Source of the DNA: Spirochaetia bacterium UBA2205 | GTDB taxonomy: Bacteria > Spirochaetota > UBA4802 > UB4802 | Assembly: GCA_002328585.1 (NCBI GenBank) | Contig: DCUV01000032.1 | Location: forward strand, 284,204-348,203 | Direction of reading: 5' to 3' | DNA length: 64,000 nucleotides | In this document: positions 1 through 8,323 of the stretch, in pieces | How the letters are laid out: each line of letters begins with the position of its first letter | How positions within the stretch are numbered: the first letter of the stretch is position 1 | Made by a program: the position numbers and the translations under genes | The notes under the pieces: generated by a model | Databases searched by the model: none | Told to the model about the DNA's origin: nothing | What the model saw: only the letters and a program-made list of their open reading frames with translations

Positions 1-3
1 TAA

Positions 4-1545
4 TCAGATTATCTCAAGGGCAGTTACATTTTTCTTCAAAATATTTGATATTGTTAGAATTGCTTCTGAACTTTCTGAAATTTTTAATGCTCCAGCAGCA
101 TTTGCCTGCGTCAATTCATTTATCCCTGCAATTGATTTTACAATTTCACCTGAAGCATTTTTTTGCTCTTCAGATGCATTCCGTATTTCTTCCGCTTTTA
201 TGCTGACATCTTCAGAAGTTTTCATAACAATAGCATTTACATCCAATTGTTTTTTCATAAATTCTGCAAGCATATTTACCATTGCATTGATGTCATCCAC
301 ACCTTTAATAATAATTCCAATAGTTTTAACCGTACCTTCAACGTTAACTCTGCCTTTCTGTATTTCCTTATCATTGGAAGTAATAAGATTTTCTATCTCT
401 TTCACACTTATTGATGTTCTGTCCGCCAGTTTTGAAATTTCATCAGCCACAACTGCAAATCCTCTTCCGGCTTCACCTGCCCGTGCTGCTTCAATAGCAG
501 CATTAAGCGAAAGTAGATTTATCTGATCGGATATGTCTTTGATAATATTTACAATTCCTGTCATTTCGCCTGAACTTTTATTAATATATCCTATACTGGT
601 GCTCATTTCATCAAGTAGATTTGCCCCCGATTTTGCATGGTGCTCAATTGTTTCAGTAAGTATAAGGGCATCTTTTATCTTATCTTCCATCTGCGATATC
701 AAAAGCGAAAGTTCGGACGACTGATTTGTAAATGAGGTAATGCCCTCATACTGGTAGCGAGCACTGTTTGCCACATTTTCAACCCCTGCTGATATCTGTT
801 CAATGGTAGCAGTTATTTCTTCAGCGATTGCCGCCTGGTTTTGAGCATTGCTCGAAAAATTTTTAGACGTATCAGCCATTTCTTCTGAAGCATCAGTCAG
901 TTTCCCAGAAATATCTTTAACCGATTCAAGAAGCTGCTTTATCCGCATCAGATGATCCTTGTTTGCAAGTTCTTCCTGCAATTTTTTTATTGTTAAATCC
1001 ATTATTCTTAAAAGCATGTAACTGATTGCAGCAATTATAATTAATTCAAAGGAAAAATCAACGATAGCAACTGTCTTTAGCTGAGCTGATATAAGATTTG
1101 TTCGTATAAATGATGTAGCTGATACTATAAGTGAAAGTGCTGCTACCGTAATTACCATTTTTCGTGAACAAAAGAGTGCACTAAAAACAATACATATTAA
1201 AAATTGATAATTTGTTAGTATAATACCTTCATTATGCGCCATAGTGCCAAAATTAACAAGCAATCCTAATGCAATTACCGAACCAATAACTGAAATATTG
1301 GCAGCTGCATAATATTTTTCATTGTATAATACCAGCAATGCAAATATCAAAATGACAAATATAAGAACAAGCACCATATTTATAAAGGAAAATAATGGCC
1401 TGTCTGTAATCACATTTTGAGTAATTAAAAAAACAGCAACAAGGATGCTACATATAACAAGAAAATATGAAAGTGCTTTTACTCTTTGCTGTAATATAAA
1501 GGATGAATCTTTGTACTTATCAATAATACCCCTCATGAAATTCAT
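4..1545 (-). CDS. Methyl-accepting chemotaxis protein, six-TM sensor type
   Basis: Chemoreceptor-type signal transducer that would control CheA/CheY through its cytoplasmic coiled-coil tip. The N-terminal ~190 residues hold about six hydrophobic segments with only short loops and no recognisable periplasmic ligand domain, so sensing would be membrane-embedded or indirect. No clear HAMP domain is seen. The C-terminal half is a methyl-accepting signalling domain whose hairpin tip reads LLSLNAAIEAARAGEAGRGF, followed by AVVADEISKLADRT. No CheR/CheB-binding pentapeptide is visible at the C-terminus (…VTALEII). The reading frame opens at a TTG six codons further upstream, but AAGGGA lies just ahead of the ATG at 1545, so that ATG is chosen (513 aa). 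No che genes adjoin it in the window. It could report on membrane energetics; the signal is unknown. Confidence 0.9.
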   Translation of the reverse strand: MNFMRGIIDKYKDSSFILQQRVKALSYFLVICSILVAVFLITQNVITDRPLFSFINMVLVLIFVILIFALLVLYNEKYYAAANISVIGSVIALGLLVNFGTMAHNEGIILTNYQFLICIVFSALFCSRKMVITVAALSLIVSATSFIRTNLISAQLKTVAIVDFSFELIIIAAISYMLLRIMDLTIKKLQEELANKDHLMRIKQLLESVKDISGKLTDASEEMADTSKNFSSNAQNQAAIAEEITATIEQISAGVENVANSARYQYEGITSFTNQSSELSLLISQMEDKIKDALILTETIEHHAKSGANLLDEMSTSIGYINKSSGEMTGIVNIIKDISDQINLLSLNAAIEAARAGEAGRGFAVVADEISKLADRTSISVKEIENLITSNDKEIQKGRVNVEGTVKTIGIIIKGVDDINAMVNMLAEFMKKQLDVNAIVMKTSEDVSIKAEEIRNASEEQKNASGEIVKSIAGINELTQANAAGALKISESSEAILTISNILKKNVTALEII

Positions 1546-1828
1546 ATTTTTTCCCTTCAACAATAAAATTACCAGTCAATGAACTAAAAAATAAAGATTT
1601 AAAAAATTAGACTGGATTTTCCATCTCTTTTATAAAAAAAGTTTAGAATGAGATTAAACTTCCCCTGTCTTTTTCATAATCCCATTACATTTTTTTAAAA
1701 TCAATTAAGAAGCTATATTACTTCATTTTATAACATTCCTTTTTTTATAAACTGTCAAATAATATTTCATATTCATCCTTAATTTATACATAAATTATAC
1801 AAAATATTAATTCTATTATTTTTTATGT

Positions 1829-1860
1829 TTGACTTAGTACTCAATTTATTTTATTATAAT
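1829..1860 (+). promoter_or_regulatory. Weak candidate sigma70-type promoter for the Yip1-like gene
   Basis: The 365-base stretch from 1564 to 1928 has no gene. It is very AT-rich and holds TTGACT (1829-1834) and TATAAT (1855-1860), but the 20-base spacing is longer than the usual 16-18. This is the best pair seen upstream of the gene starting at 1929. It is a weak call because AT-rich DNA gives such matches by chance. Confidence 0.3.
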
Positions 1861-1928
1861 TATAGTTACCAACAGTTGAGTGCACATTGGACGCATAATT
1901 TTAATTCACCATGATGAAGGAGGAAGGT

Positions 1929-2630
1929 ATGGCAGATAGTTCTTTTAATTTTTCAAAACTTATCGATGAATCTAAAGCTACAATATTAAATCCTAAAGAC
2001 TATTTTTCATCGATGCCAAAAGAAGGCGGTTTGGTTGAACCAATTATCAAAGCGGCCGTATACGGGCTTATAGCAGGGGTAATCTACTTTATTTTTACAT
2101 TGCTCAATATCTCTGCATTTACCATGATTGCTGGTGGAGCTTTTATGGCTCTCATTGGGCCTATTATTTTTTCAATTATTGGGCTTTTTGTAGGTGGGAT
2201 AATTTTATTAATTATCTCTGCTATCTGTGGTGGCTCAACCGCTTTTGAAGCAAATGTACGTGTCGTTGCTGCATTAATGGTTCTTGGTCCTATCCAGGCA
2301 CTATTGTCATTTTTAACAGGTATAAGTGTCTATGTAGGCCTCATTGTTTCGGCATTAATTGCATTGTATGGTTTGTATCTTACATTTATTGCATTGGTCA
2401 AAGCGCTCGCCGCAAAAGAAACTGTAGCAAAAATAATCATAGGGATATTGGTTGTCCTGTATGTTTTTTTACTATACGGTTCTTTCAATGCATACAGAGC
2501 CGCCGGGAAAGTTGGTCAGCAAATGATGGAACAAACAGAAAAGCTTTCATCAGAACAACAAAAAGCATTAGAACAGCTACAGCAATTACAAAAATCACTG
2601 GAAAAAATGCAGCAAGAAGAAAAAGAATAA
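1929..2630 (+). CDS. Yip1-domain-like integral membrane protein
   Basis: Predicted inner-membrane protein of 233 aa. It has a short soluble head with NPKDYFSSMPKEGG, then about five hydrophobic segments (roughly residues 35-180), and a charged, Gln/Glu-rich coiled-coil tail from about residue 195. The NP-x-x-YF-x-x-MP motif before the first membrane helix is typical of bacterial Yip1-domain proteins, whose function is unknown. AAGGAGG at 1917-1923 sits five bases before the ATG at 1929, which is preferred over the two in-frame ATGs at 1911 and 1914 that precede or overlap that ribosome-binding site. The gene stands alone, convergent with the carbonic-anhydrase-like gene and separated from it by a hairpin. 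Confidence 0.7.
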   Translation: MADSSFNFSKLIDESKATILNPKDYFSSMPKEGGLVEPIIKAAVYGLIAGVIYFIFTLLNISAFTMIAGGAFMALIGPIIFSIIGLFVGGIILLIISAICGGSTAFEANVRVVAALMVLGPIQALLSFLTGISVYVGLIVSALIALYGLYLTFIALVKALAAKETVAKIIIGILVVLYVFLLYGSFNAYRAAGKVGQQMMEQTEKLSSEQQKALEQLQQLQKSLEKMQQEEKE

Positions 2631-2640
2631 TTCATATAGT

Positions 2641-2672
2641 GGTTACATCCTCTGTGCATAGAGGATGTAACC
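2641..2672. terminator. Perfect inverted repeat between convergent genes (bidirectional terminator candidate)
   Basis: Two 12-base arms, GGTTACATCCTC and GAGGATGTAACC, flank an 8-base loop. The hairpin fills the gap between the stop codons of two convergent genes. No long U-tract follows on either strand, so a Rho-independent role is likely from position rather than certain. Confidence 0.65.
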
Positions 2673-2674
2673 AT

Positions 2675-3364
2675 TTAAATCTTCTTTACCTTATAGCCAT
2701 CTGCTAATGCTACATTCACATGAACTACATCATCATTAAGGCTTTTAAAAATATAGCTGTCATCAATAATAGGTAACACATCAGCATCATCCTGTGTCTT
2801 GATGACAGAACCCGCCGGGACATACCTCCCATCAGCTATGGACACCCCCAGAACCAGTGATTTAGGCTCTACTACACAATTGCTCCCCACCTTTGCCTTG
2901 AATATTAACGATTGCATCCCTATAAAGGTACTATCGCCAACATACGCCGGGCCATGAATCTGTGACTGATGTGCAAGTGAAACACGTTTCCCAACATATA
3001 CAGCGTATTTTCTACCATCGACTTCAACTAAATTGTTATTGATTGGATGCCCATTATGCTCTGTTTCAAGGGCATGAATGACGACCCCATCCTGAATATT
3101 GGAATCATCTCCTACATGAATTGGATGCCCTTCATCACCACGCACTACAGCAAATGGTGCCACCATCACCCGTTTACCAATGATAACATGTCCAATGACA
3201 GCAGCCAACGGATGCAAATATGCAGAAACATCCACCTGAGGAGAGTATTCTTCACTGACGAAGTCGGTTTTTACATTGTTATGAATCATAGACCAATCCC
3301 CCATAAAAATTATATTGTTTTTTTCAAGACTTGTAGATAAATAATTTCTGTCAAGATTAATCAC
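2675..3364 (-). CDS. Gamma-class carbonic anhydrase-like protein (left-handed beta-helix)
   Basis: Hexapeptide-repeat protein of up to 229 aa resembling gamma-carbonic anhydrases, which hydrate CO2 to bicarbonate as trimers. The three zinc-ligand histidines expected for the class are present: one in GVVIHAL and two five residues apart in SLAHQSQIHG. The RGDEGHPIHVGD segment matches the region around the first ligand. The start is uncertain. The open frame begins at GTG 3364 without a clear ribosome-binding site, and an internal ATG (MGDWSM, about 20 residues in) would also leave the whole helix intact. No signal peptide is evident, so the protein is probably cytoplasmic. Other hexapeptide families lack this His set, so a true carbonic anhydrase is plausible but unproven. 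Confidence 0.75.
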   Translation of the reverse strand: MINLDRNYLSTSLEKNNIIFMGDWSMIHNNVKTDFVSEEYSPQVDVSAYLHPLAAVIGHVIIGKRVMVAPFAVVRGDEGHPIHVGDDSNIQDGVVIHALETEHNGHPINNNLVEVDGRKYAVYVGKRVSLAHQSQIHGPAYVGDSTFIGMQSLIFKAKVGSNCVVEPKSLVLGVSIADGRYVPAGSVIKTQDDADVLPIIDDSYIFKSLNDDVVHVNVALADGYKVKKI

Positions 3365-3511
3365 GGTATTGATGTTATCAATAAAAAAAGCGTTGATGAA
3401 TAACTGTTATTCTTATTATTTTGTACTAATTAGGGAGTTGCTCATGGCTGGCTTGCGGCCGCCAATAAGGGATGTACATGAAGCAATACTGTCATTATAG
3501 GCAAAGCCGAT

Positions 3512-3614
3512 AGTCATTCTAAAGCAATACTGCTTATGCTGAGCGTCATTGAAGTAAAGAATCCCCAGAATGAAAGAATAGATTCTTCGGGATTGCGTCC
3601 TTCAGAATGACAAT
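3512..3614. repeat. Dispersed GTCATTCT-type palindromic intergenic repeat
   Basis: Within the gene-free 3365-3716 interval, the segment starts with GTCATTCT and ends with TTCAGAATGAC. Inside are CCCAGAATGAA and AATAGATTCTTCGGGATTGC. This is the layout of the widespread bacterial repeat built on GTCATTCTGAG...AAGAATCT and its reverse complement. This copy is degenerate. A second, better-preserved copy is at 12812-12892. The preceding bases (about 3440-3475) include a GC-rich patch with GCGGCCGC that is unlike the surroundings. No promoter or gene is supported here. Confidence 0.65.
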
Positions 3615-3716
3615 GGTTAATAAAGCTATTTTCGTGGCAGCGAAGTCATTATGTTTAACTTGTGGGAACCTTTACAATCAGATTTTTCATCATTGAAAAA
3701 TTAATAAAAAATTAGT

Positions 3717-6011
3717 ATGTTTAAACAATTACTTCACAGATATTCTATCCAACAGGTAACTCTGTTATCAACCGAGTCGCCATTGCATCAGCGCATAGTT
3801 CGCTATTTAACCCGAAATCGCATTGAATTTTCTACAATTACATCTTTCAATGGTAGTGCTGACACTGCCCTGTTAATTTTACCACTAAGCATGCAAACCA
3901 TAACTCCTGTTTCTGATATATTACAACAAATGTTGCAATTGGATCATACACCGCTATTGGTTTTTGCTACTGATTTTCCTGTAACAACGCGCTTCAAAAA
4001 AAGGTTCAGTATTGCTGGTATAATCGGCATACTGGAGCTAACCGAACATCCTCGTTTTATTAAAGTAGAATCTCATTCTATACAATCCAATCCTACAGCA
4101 TCGCTGAATGCTTTAATATACACCACAGAAAATCTTATATCACGTAATATTTATAAAATATTATCACAAAATATTTTATATAATGCATTAATTAAATTAC
4201 ATCCTTCCATTATCTGTATTACTACTCTCGAGGGGACAATAATATATTTCAGAGCAAACAGAGAGTATTTACAACGCAATAATAATATAAAAAAGGTATT
4301 ATATGGCAAAAAAATTCAGGATTTTGCCACTCATCCTGATTCAATAAATAACCTTTTTAATCTTATAAATAAAAACATTGAGCAGCGCGAATCTGAAATA
4401 ACTTTCTGTATTGATAACAATACATTCAACCTGCTTGTTACTGGCGAAAAAATACAACTTTATAATAATTTTGATGCCTATTTATTAATTGGTATAAATA
4501 TCACAACGCAGAGAAAAACTGAGGACCTACTCATTTCATCAGAATTGAAATACCGCACACTCGTGGAAAATCTTCCTGATGGGTTATCCCTGTCTAAAGG
4601 TGAAATGTTACTGTATGCAAATCCTCAGTTTTTTAAATTATTTCATTATCCATCCGATACCCTTATGACTGATATCGATTTCCATGTAAACATTCACATG
4701 GAAGACTGGAATACACTATTCCCAGTGCTTCACCAATCACTTGATGGTGTAACAACTATTTCAATTAGAGGTATTACTAACGATGAAAAACAAATACTAC
4801 TGGAATTACACATAGTGAGTTTTCAGATAGATGACTCATTATATCATCAAATATATTGGCGAGATATAACCCAGACACAAAAGCTATTAGATACAATACT
4901 TCATTCTGAACGTCTTTCAGCCATTGGCGAATTGGCAAGTGGTATCACTCATGAATTTAACAATATCCTTACCAGCATACAGGGCTATATACAATATACC
5001 ATTAATAATCCTGATGATGCCGAAGCTAATAAAAAAGCTTTTAAGGTTATTGAAAAGATGACCGAGCAGGGACACACCATTTTAAAAAATCTTTCAATGC
5101 TATCACGAAAAGATATAACCAATAAAGAACGCCATAGCGTTGCAGAATTATTACAGGATATATTAAAGATTCAGGAAAAAATTTTAACCAAAGATAATAT
5201 AACAGTAGTAAGAAAATTTTTTAAAGATCCAGTTGTCTATGTTGATCCTGGACTTATTCAGCAGGTTTTTCTTAATATTCTTCTCAATGCAGTTCATGCA
5301 ATACGCCCTAAAGGTAAGGGAACCATTACTATTACCACTGATGAATCGAATGGTAATGCTATAATTAAAATTCACGACACCGGCACCGGGATTGATCCAA
5401 AAATCAAAGATGAAATATTTAATCCTTTTTTCACTACCAAGCAGGGGGGAGCTCATAATATTGTTGGTACCGGCATGGGATTATCAATCTCAAAAAACAT
5501 TATTGAGCAACATAGTGGAAAGATATATTTTTACAGCATCCCGGAAAAAGAAACCGAATTTATCATTGAGCTCCCCAAATTTTCTTCAGCTTATCTACCT
5601 AATGAAATTGAAATTTCATGTGAACCCAGGGATATCGCAAATCTTTCAGTATTAATTGTTGACGATGACGAAGCAATCCGTGATTTGTTTAAAACACTAT
5701 TGCAATCATTAGGTATAGCAACCATTTCTTTTGCAACCAATGGTTATGAAGGATATTCCTTATGCAAGGATTCAACCTTTGATATTGTTTTTATGGATGT
5801 ATCCATGCCAGTTTTATCAGGAATCGATGCATATAAGATGATAAAAGAAGAGAAACCTCAGCAAAAAGTTGTTTTTATCACCGGTATATTTTATGAAGAC
5901 CAGATAAAAGAGTTAGTTGACAAAGAAAATGCCTATGGCTACATTAAAAAGCCATTTGATATAAAAGAAATAAAAACATTATTATATTCAATCGCTTCAT
6001 GCAGGCGATAG
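3717..6011 (+). CDS. Hybrid PAS-PAS sensor histidine kinase with C-terminal receiver domain
   Basis: Soluble-looking two-component sensor of 764 aa with no clear membrane segment. Order: an unassigned N-terminal region of about 150 aa, two PAS-like domains (about 155-270 and 275-395), a dimerisation/phosphoacceptor helix with H412 in GITHEFNN, a GHKL ATPase domain (N box around FLNILLNAVHAI, G boxes DTGTGID and GTGMGLS), and a receiver domain from about residue 643 with the acidic pair in VDDDE, phosphoacceptor D694 in VFMDVSMP and lysine in IKKPF. It therefore has a full phosphorelay set. No output regulator or histidine phosphotransfer protein is adjacent; the next gene is mtnP, 24 bases downstream. 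The N-terminal region might be a degenerate receiver-like fold, but no phosphorylation site is seen. Confidence 0.9.
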   Translation: MFKQLLHRYSIQQVTLLSTESPLHQRIVRYLTRNRIEFSTITSFNGSADTALLILPLSMQTITPVSDILQQMLQLDHTPLLVFATDFPVTTRFKKRFSIAGIIGILELTEHPRFIKVESHSIQSNPTASLNALIYTTENLISRNIYKILSQNILYNALIKLHPSIICITTLEGTIIYFRANREYLQRNNNIKKVLYGKKIQDFATHPDSINNLFNLINKNIEQRESEITFCIDNNTFNLLVTGEKIQLYNNFDAYLLIGINITTQRKTEDLLISSELKYRTLVENLPDGLSLSKGEMLLYANPQFFKLFHYPSDTLMTDIDFHVNIHMEDWNTLFPVLHQSLDGVTTISIRGITNDEKQILLELHIVSFQIDDSLYHQIYWRDITQTQKLLDTILHSERLSAIGELASGITHEFNNILTSIQGYIQYTINNPDDAEANKKAFKVIEKMTEQGHTILKNLSMLSRKDITNKERHSVAELLQDILKIQEKILTKDNITVVRKFFKDPVVYVDPGLIQQVFLNILLNAVHAIRPKGKGTITITTDESNGNAIIKIHDTGTGIDPKIKDEIFNPFFTTKQGGAHNIVGTGMGLSISKNIIEQHSGKIYFYSIPEKETEFIIELPKFSSAYLPNEIEISCEPRDIANLSVLIVDDDEAIRDLFKTLLQSLGIATISFATNGYEGYSLCKDSTFDIVFMDVSMPVLSGIDAYKMIKEEKPQQKVVFITGIFYEDQIKELVDKENAYGYIKKPFDIKEIKTLLYSIASCRR

Positions 6012-6035
6012 TTATTGAAGAAGAGGTGAAATACA

Positions 6036-6902
6036 ATGAAAACAACAATTGATGTTGGTATTATTGGCGGTTCAGGATTATATCAAATTGATGGAGTAAA
6101 AATTGTTGATGAAGTATCAGTAAAAACCCCGTGGGGCATACCCTCTGATATAATCACCATTGCTGAAATTGAAGGTGTCAGGGCAGGCTTTTTACCCCGT
6201 CACGGCAGAGGACATTTTATTCTGCCCCATGAAATAAACTACAGGGCAAACATTGCCGCATTAAAAATGCTTGGCGCAGGGCAAATTATTGCATTTTCAG
6301 CAGTTGGGAGTTTAAAGGATCGAATCAAACCTCTTGATTTTGTAATACCTGATCAAATTATTGACAGGACCAAATCTAGAATTTCCACTTTTTTTGGGGA
6401 TGGCATTGCTGCCCATATTGCCTTTGCAGATCCTTTTTGCAGCAGACTGCATGAATTAATTCTGGTTGCAGCACAACACTTAAACATCGCCATGCATACG
6501 AAGGAAACACTCATCTGCATGGAAGGGCCTGCTTTTTCAACACGTGCTGAAAGCCACCTTTACCGTTCATGGCAAGCTGGTGTCATTAATATGAGCACAT
6601 TACCCGAAGCAAAATTAGCCCGCGAAGCAGAGATGTGCTACGCTGTTATCTGTATGAGTACTGACTATGATTGCTGGAAAGAAGATGAAGAACATGTCAC
6701 TGTTGATATGGTGGTAAACAATCTCAATAAAAATGCATCAAACGCTAAAGCTTTGATAAAACAGCTTGTGCCATTACTGAAACAGGAAAGGACATGTGCC
6801 TGTAACCAGGCTATCAAATATGCAATCATGACCGATCCTGCAAAGCAGCCCTCAAAACAAAAGAAAAAATTAAAAGCTATCCTCCCCCACTATTTTTCGT
6901 AA
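6036..6902 (+). CDS. mtnP: S-methyl-5'-thioadenosine phosphorylase
   Basis: Purine-salvage enzyme that splits methylthioadenosine with phosphate into adenine and methylthioribose-1-phosphate. Family marks: VGIIGGSGLY near the N-terminus, LPRHGRGH in the phosphate-binding region, MEGPAFSTRAES, and VINMSTLPE followed by ATDYDCW-like STDYDCW, the signature that favours MTA over ordinary purine nucleosides. The length (288 aa) is normal. AAGAGGTGAA precedes the ATG at 6036. The last 13 bases overlap the convergent cca gene. A general 6-oxopurine phosphorylase is the alternative, but the DYDCW motif argues for MTAP. Confidence 0.9.
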   Translation: MKTTIDVGIIGGSGLYQIDGVKIVDEVSVKTPWGIPSDIITIAEIEGVRAGFLPRHGRGHFILPHEINYRANIAALKMLGAGQIIAFSAVGSLKDRIKPLDFVIPDQIIDRTKSRISTFFGDGIAAHIAFADPFCSRLHELILVAAQHLNIAMHTKETLICMEGPAFSTRAESHLYRSWQAGVINMSTLPEAKLAREAEMCYAVICMSTDYDCWKEDEEHVTVDMVVNNLNKNASNAKALIKQLVPLLKQERTCACNQAIKYAIMTDPAKQPSKQKKKLKAILPHYFS

Positions 6903-8323
6903 AGGGATTGATGCTGAATGCTATCATGGCCAGTAATCTTATCCGTTATTTCCATGGCAGCATAGATATCTTTAGCAAGTGCCAGAAGCGTTTCATGATT
7001 ATTCAGATCAGGATTATCCAGTACTTTTTCCAGCAGTTCATTGAGGATTTTCCCAACAATTGGTCCTGATTTAATATGCAATTCGTCCATTATACTATAA
7101 CCATCAATATCCAGATCTTTTACGGTGAAGGCATTATCTTTTTCAACAACCTTTTCAATATGTTTCTTAAGTTTTTTTATAGGTTCAGGCAATCCATCTC
7201 GCATGCCATTACCACTTCTGTCAGCCAACCGAAGTATAAACAAGTCCTGCAGATTGTCCAGACCTACTTTCCTGATAAAACGCCTCACTGCTCCGTCAGT
7301 CCAATCCTGAGTATAATGAAACATATGATTTAATATCAGATTGGTAACATACTCTATCTCATCATTTGAAAATTTAAGCCTGCGCATTATTTTGCGGGCA
7401 ATCTTAGCTCCGATGACCTCATGATTATAAAACGTATAATCACCATCATGACCTTCCCTGCGGGTTGCAATCTTTCCTATATCATGAAATAATGCAGCCA
7501 GCCGTATTAAGGGTTTATCTTTAGGAGCAGCATCACATGAATAAATGCTATGGTAATAGATATCATATAAATGATATTTATTCTGTTCCATACCAAATCC
7601 TTGCGATAGTTCCGGAAAACAAAGTTGCAATAAACCCGTCACCCGCATATATTCAAAACCTACCGATGGCTTATCTGACTCTAACATTTTCTTTATTTCA
7701 TCTCGCATACGTTCTACTGATATCTTTGATGCCACATCAAGTACCTGCGGGATTGCTTCCAGTGTTTTTTTATTAATGCTGAAATGTAGCTTGGCCGCTA
7801 ATCTGCACGCTCTATATGGTCTCAGTCCATCTTCACTAAATCGCTTCAATGGATCTCCAATTGTTTTGATAATCTTTTTTTCAATATCGCCCATACCACC
7901 AACATAATCAATAATAACTCTGTTATTAACATCATACGCCAATCCATTGATAGTAAAATCACGGCGTTCAACATCCTCTTTAAGGCTTTCAGAAAATGCA
8001 ACACTATCAGGATGCCTCCCATCGGTATAGTTGCCATCTGAGCGATACGTGGTAATCTCATAGTGTGCATAATGCATCAAAACAGTGACAGTACCATGTT
8101 TTATTCCGGTAGGGATCACTTTTTTGAATAGTTTCATCACCTGCTCGGGACGAGCATTGGTGGCAAAATCATAATCATACACAGGAATTTGTAAAATCAA
8201 ATCCCTCACCGACCCGCCAACCAGATAACACTCAAATCCATTATCCAGAAGAATAGTACAAATTGCACCAATCTCCTGTGCCACCGTATCAGGGATTGCT
8301 AATATTACTTTATAGTGTTTCAT
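6890..8323 (-). CDS. cca: CCA-adding tRNA nucleotidyltransferase / poly(A) polymerase family with HD domain
   Basis: Class II tRNA nucleotidyltransferase of 477 aa. The N-terminal catalytic core has LVGGSVRDLIL and the metal-binding acidic pair in YDYDFAT, then the RRDFTINGLAYD and EDGLRPYRACRLAAKL motifs that read the tRNA end and select nucleotides. A C-terminal HD phosphohydrolase-like domain carries LAALFHDIGK. The only tRNA gene in the window (tRNA-Gln) has no encoded CCA, so this activity is needed. The start codon overlaps the stop of the upstream cyclic-nucleotide/GH15 gene in an ATGA, implying translational coupling. A pure poly(A) polymerase role cannot be excluded from sequence alone. 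Confidence 0.9.
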   Translation of the reverse strand: MKHYKVILAIPDTVAQEIGAICTILLDNGFECYLVGGSVRDLILQIPVYDYDFATNARPEQVMKLFKKVIPTGIKHGTVTVLMHYAHYEITTYRSDGNYTDGRHPDSVAFSESLKEDVERRDFTINGLAYDVNNRVIIDYVGGMGDIEKKIIKTIGDPLKRFSEDGLRPYRACRLAAKLHFSINKKTLEAIPQVLDVASKISVERMRDEIKKMLESDKPSVGFEYMRVTGLLQLCFPELSQGFGMEQNKYHLYDIYYHSIYSCDAAPKDKPLIRLAALFHDIGKIATRREGHDGDYTFYNHEVIGAKIARKIMRRLKFSNDEIEYVTNLILNHMFHYTQDWTDGAVRRFIRKVGLDNLQDLFILRLADRSGNGMRDGLPEPIKKLKKHIEKVVEKDNAFTVKDLDIDGYSIMDELHIKSGPIVGKILNELLEKVLDNPDLNNHETLLALAKDIYAAMEITDKITGHDSIQHQSLYEK

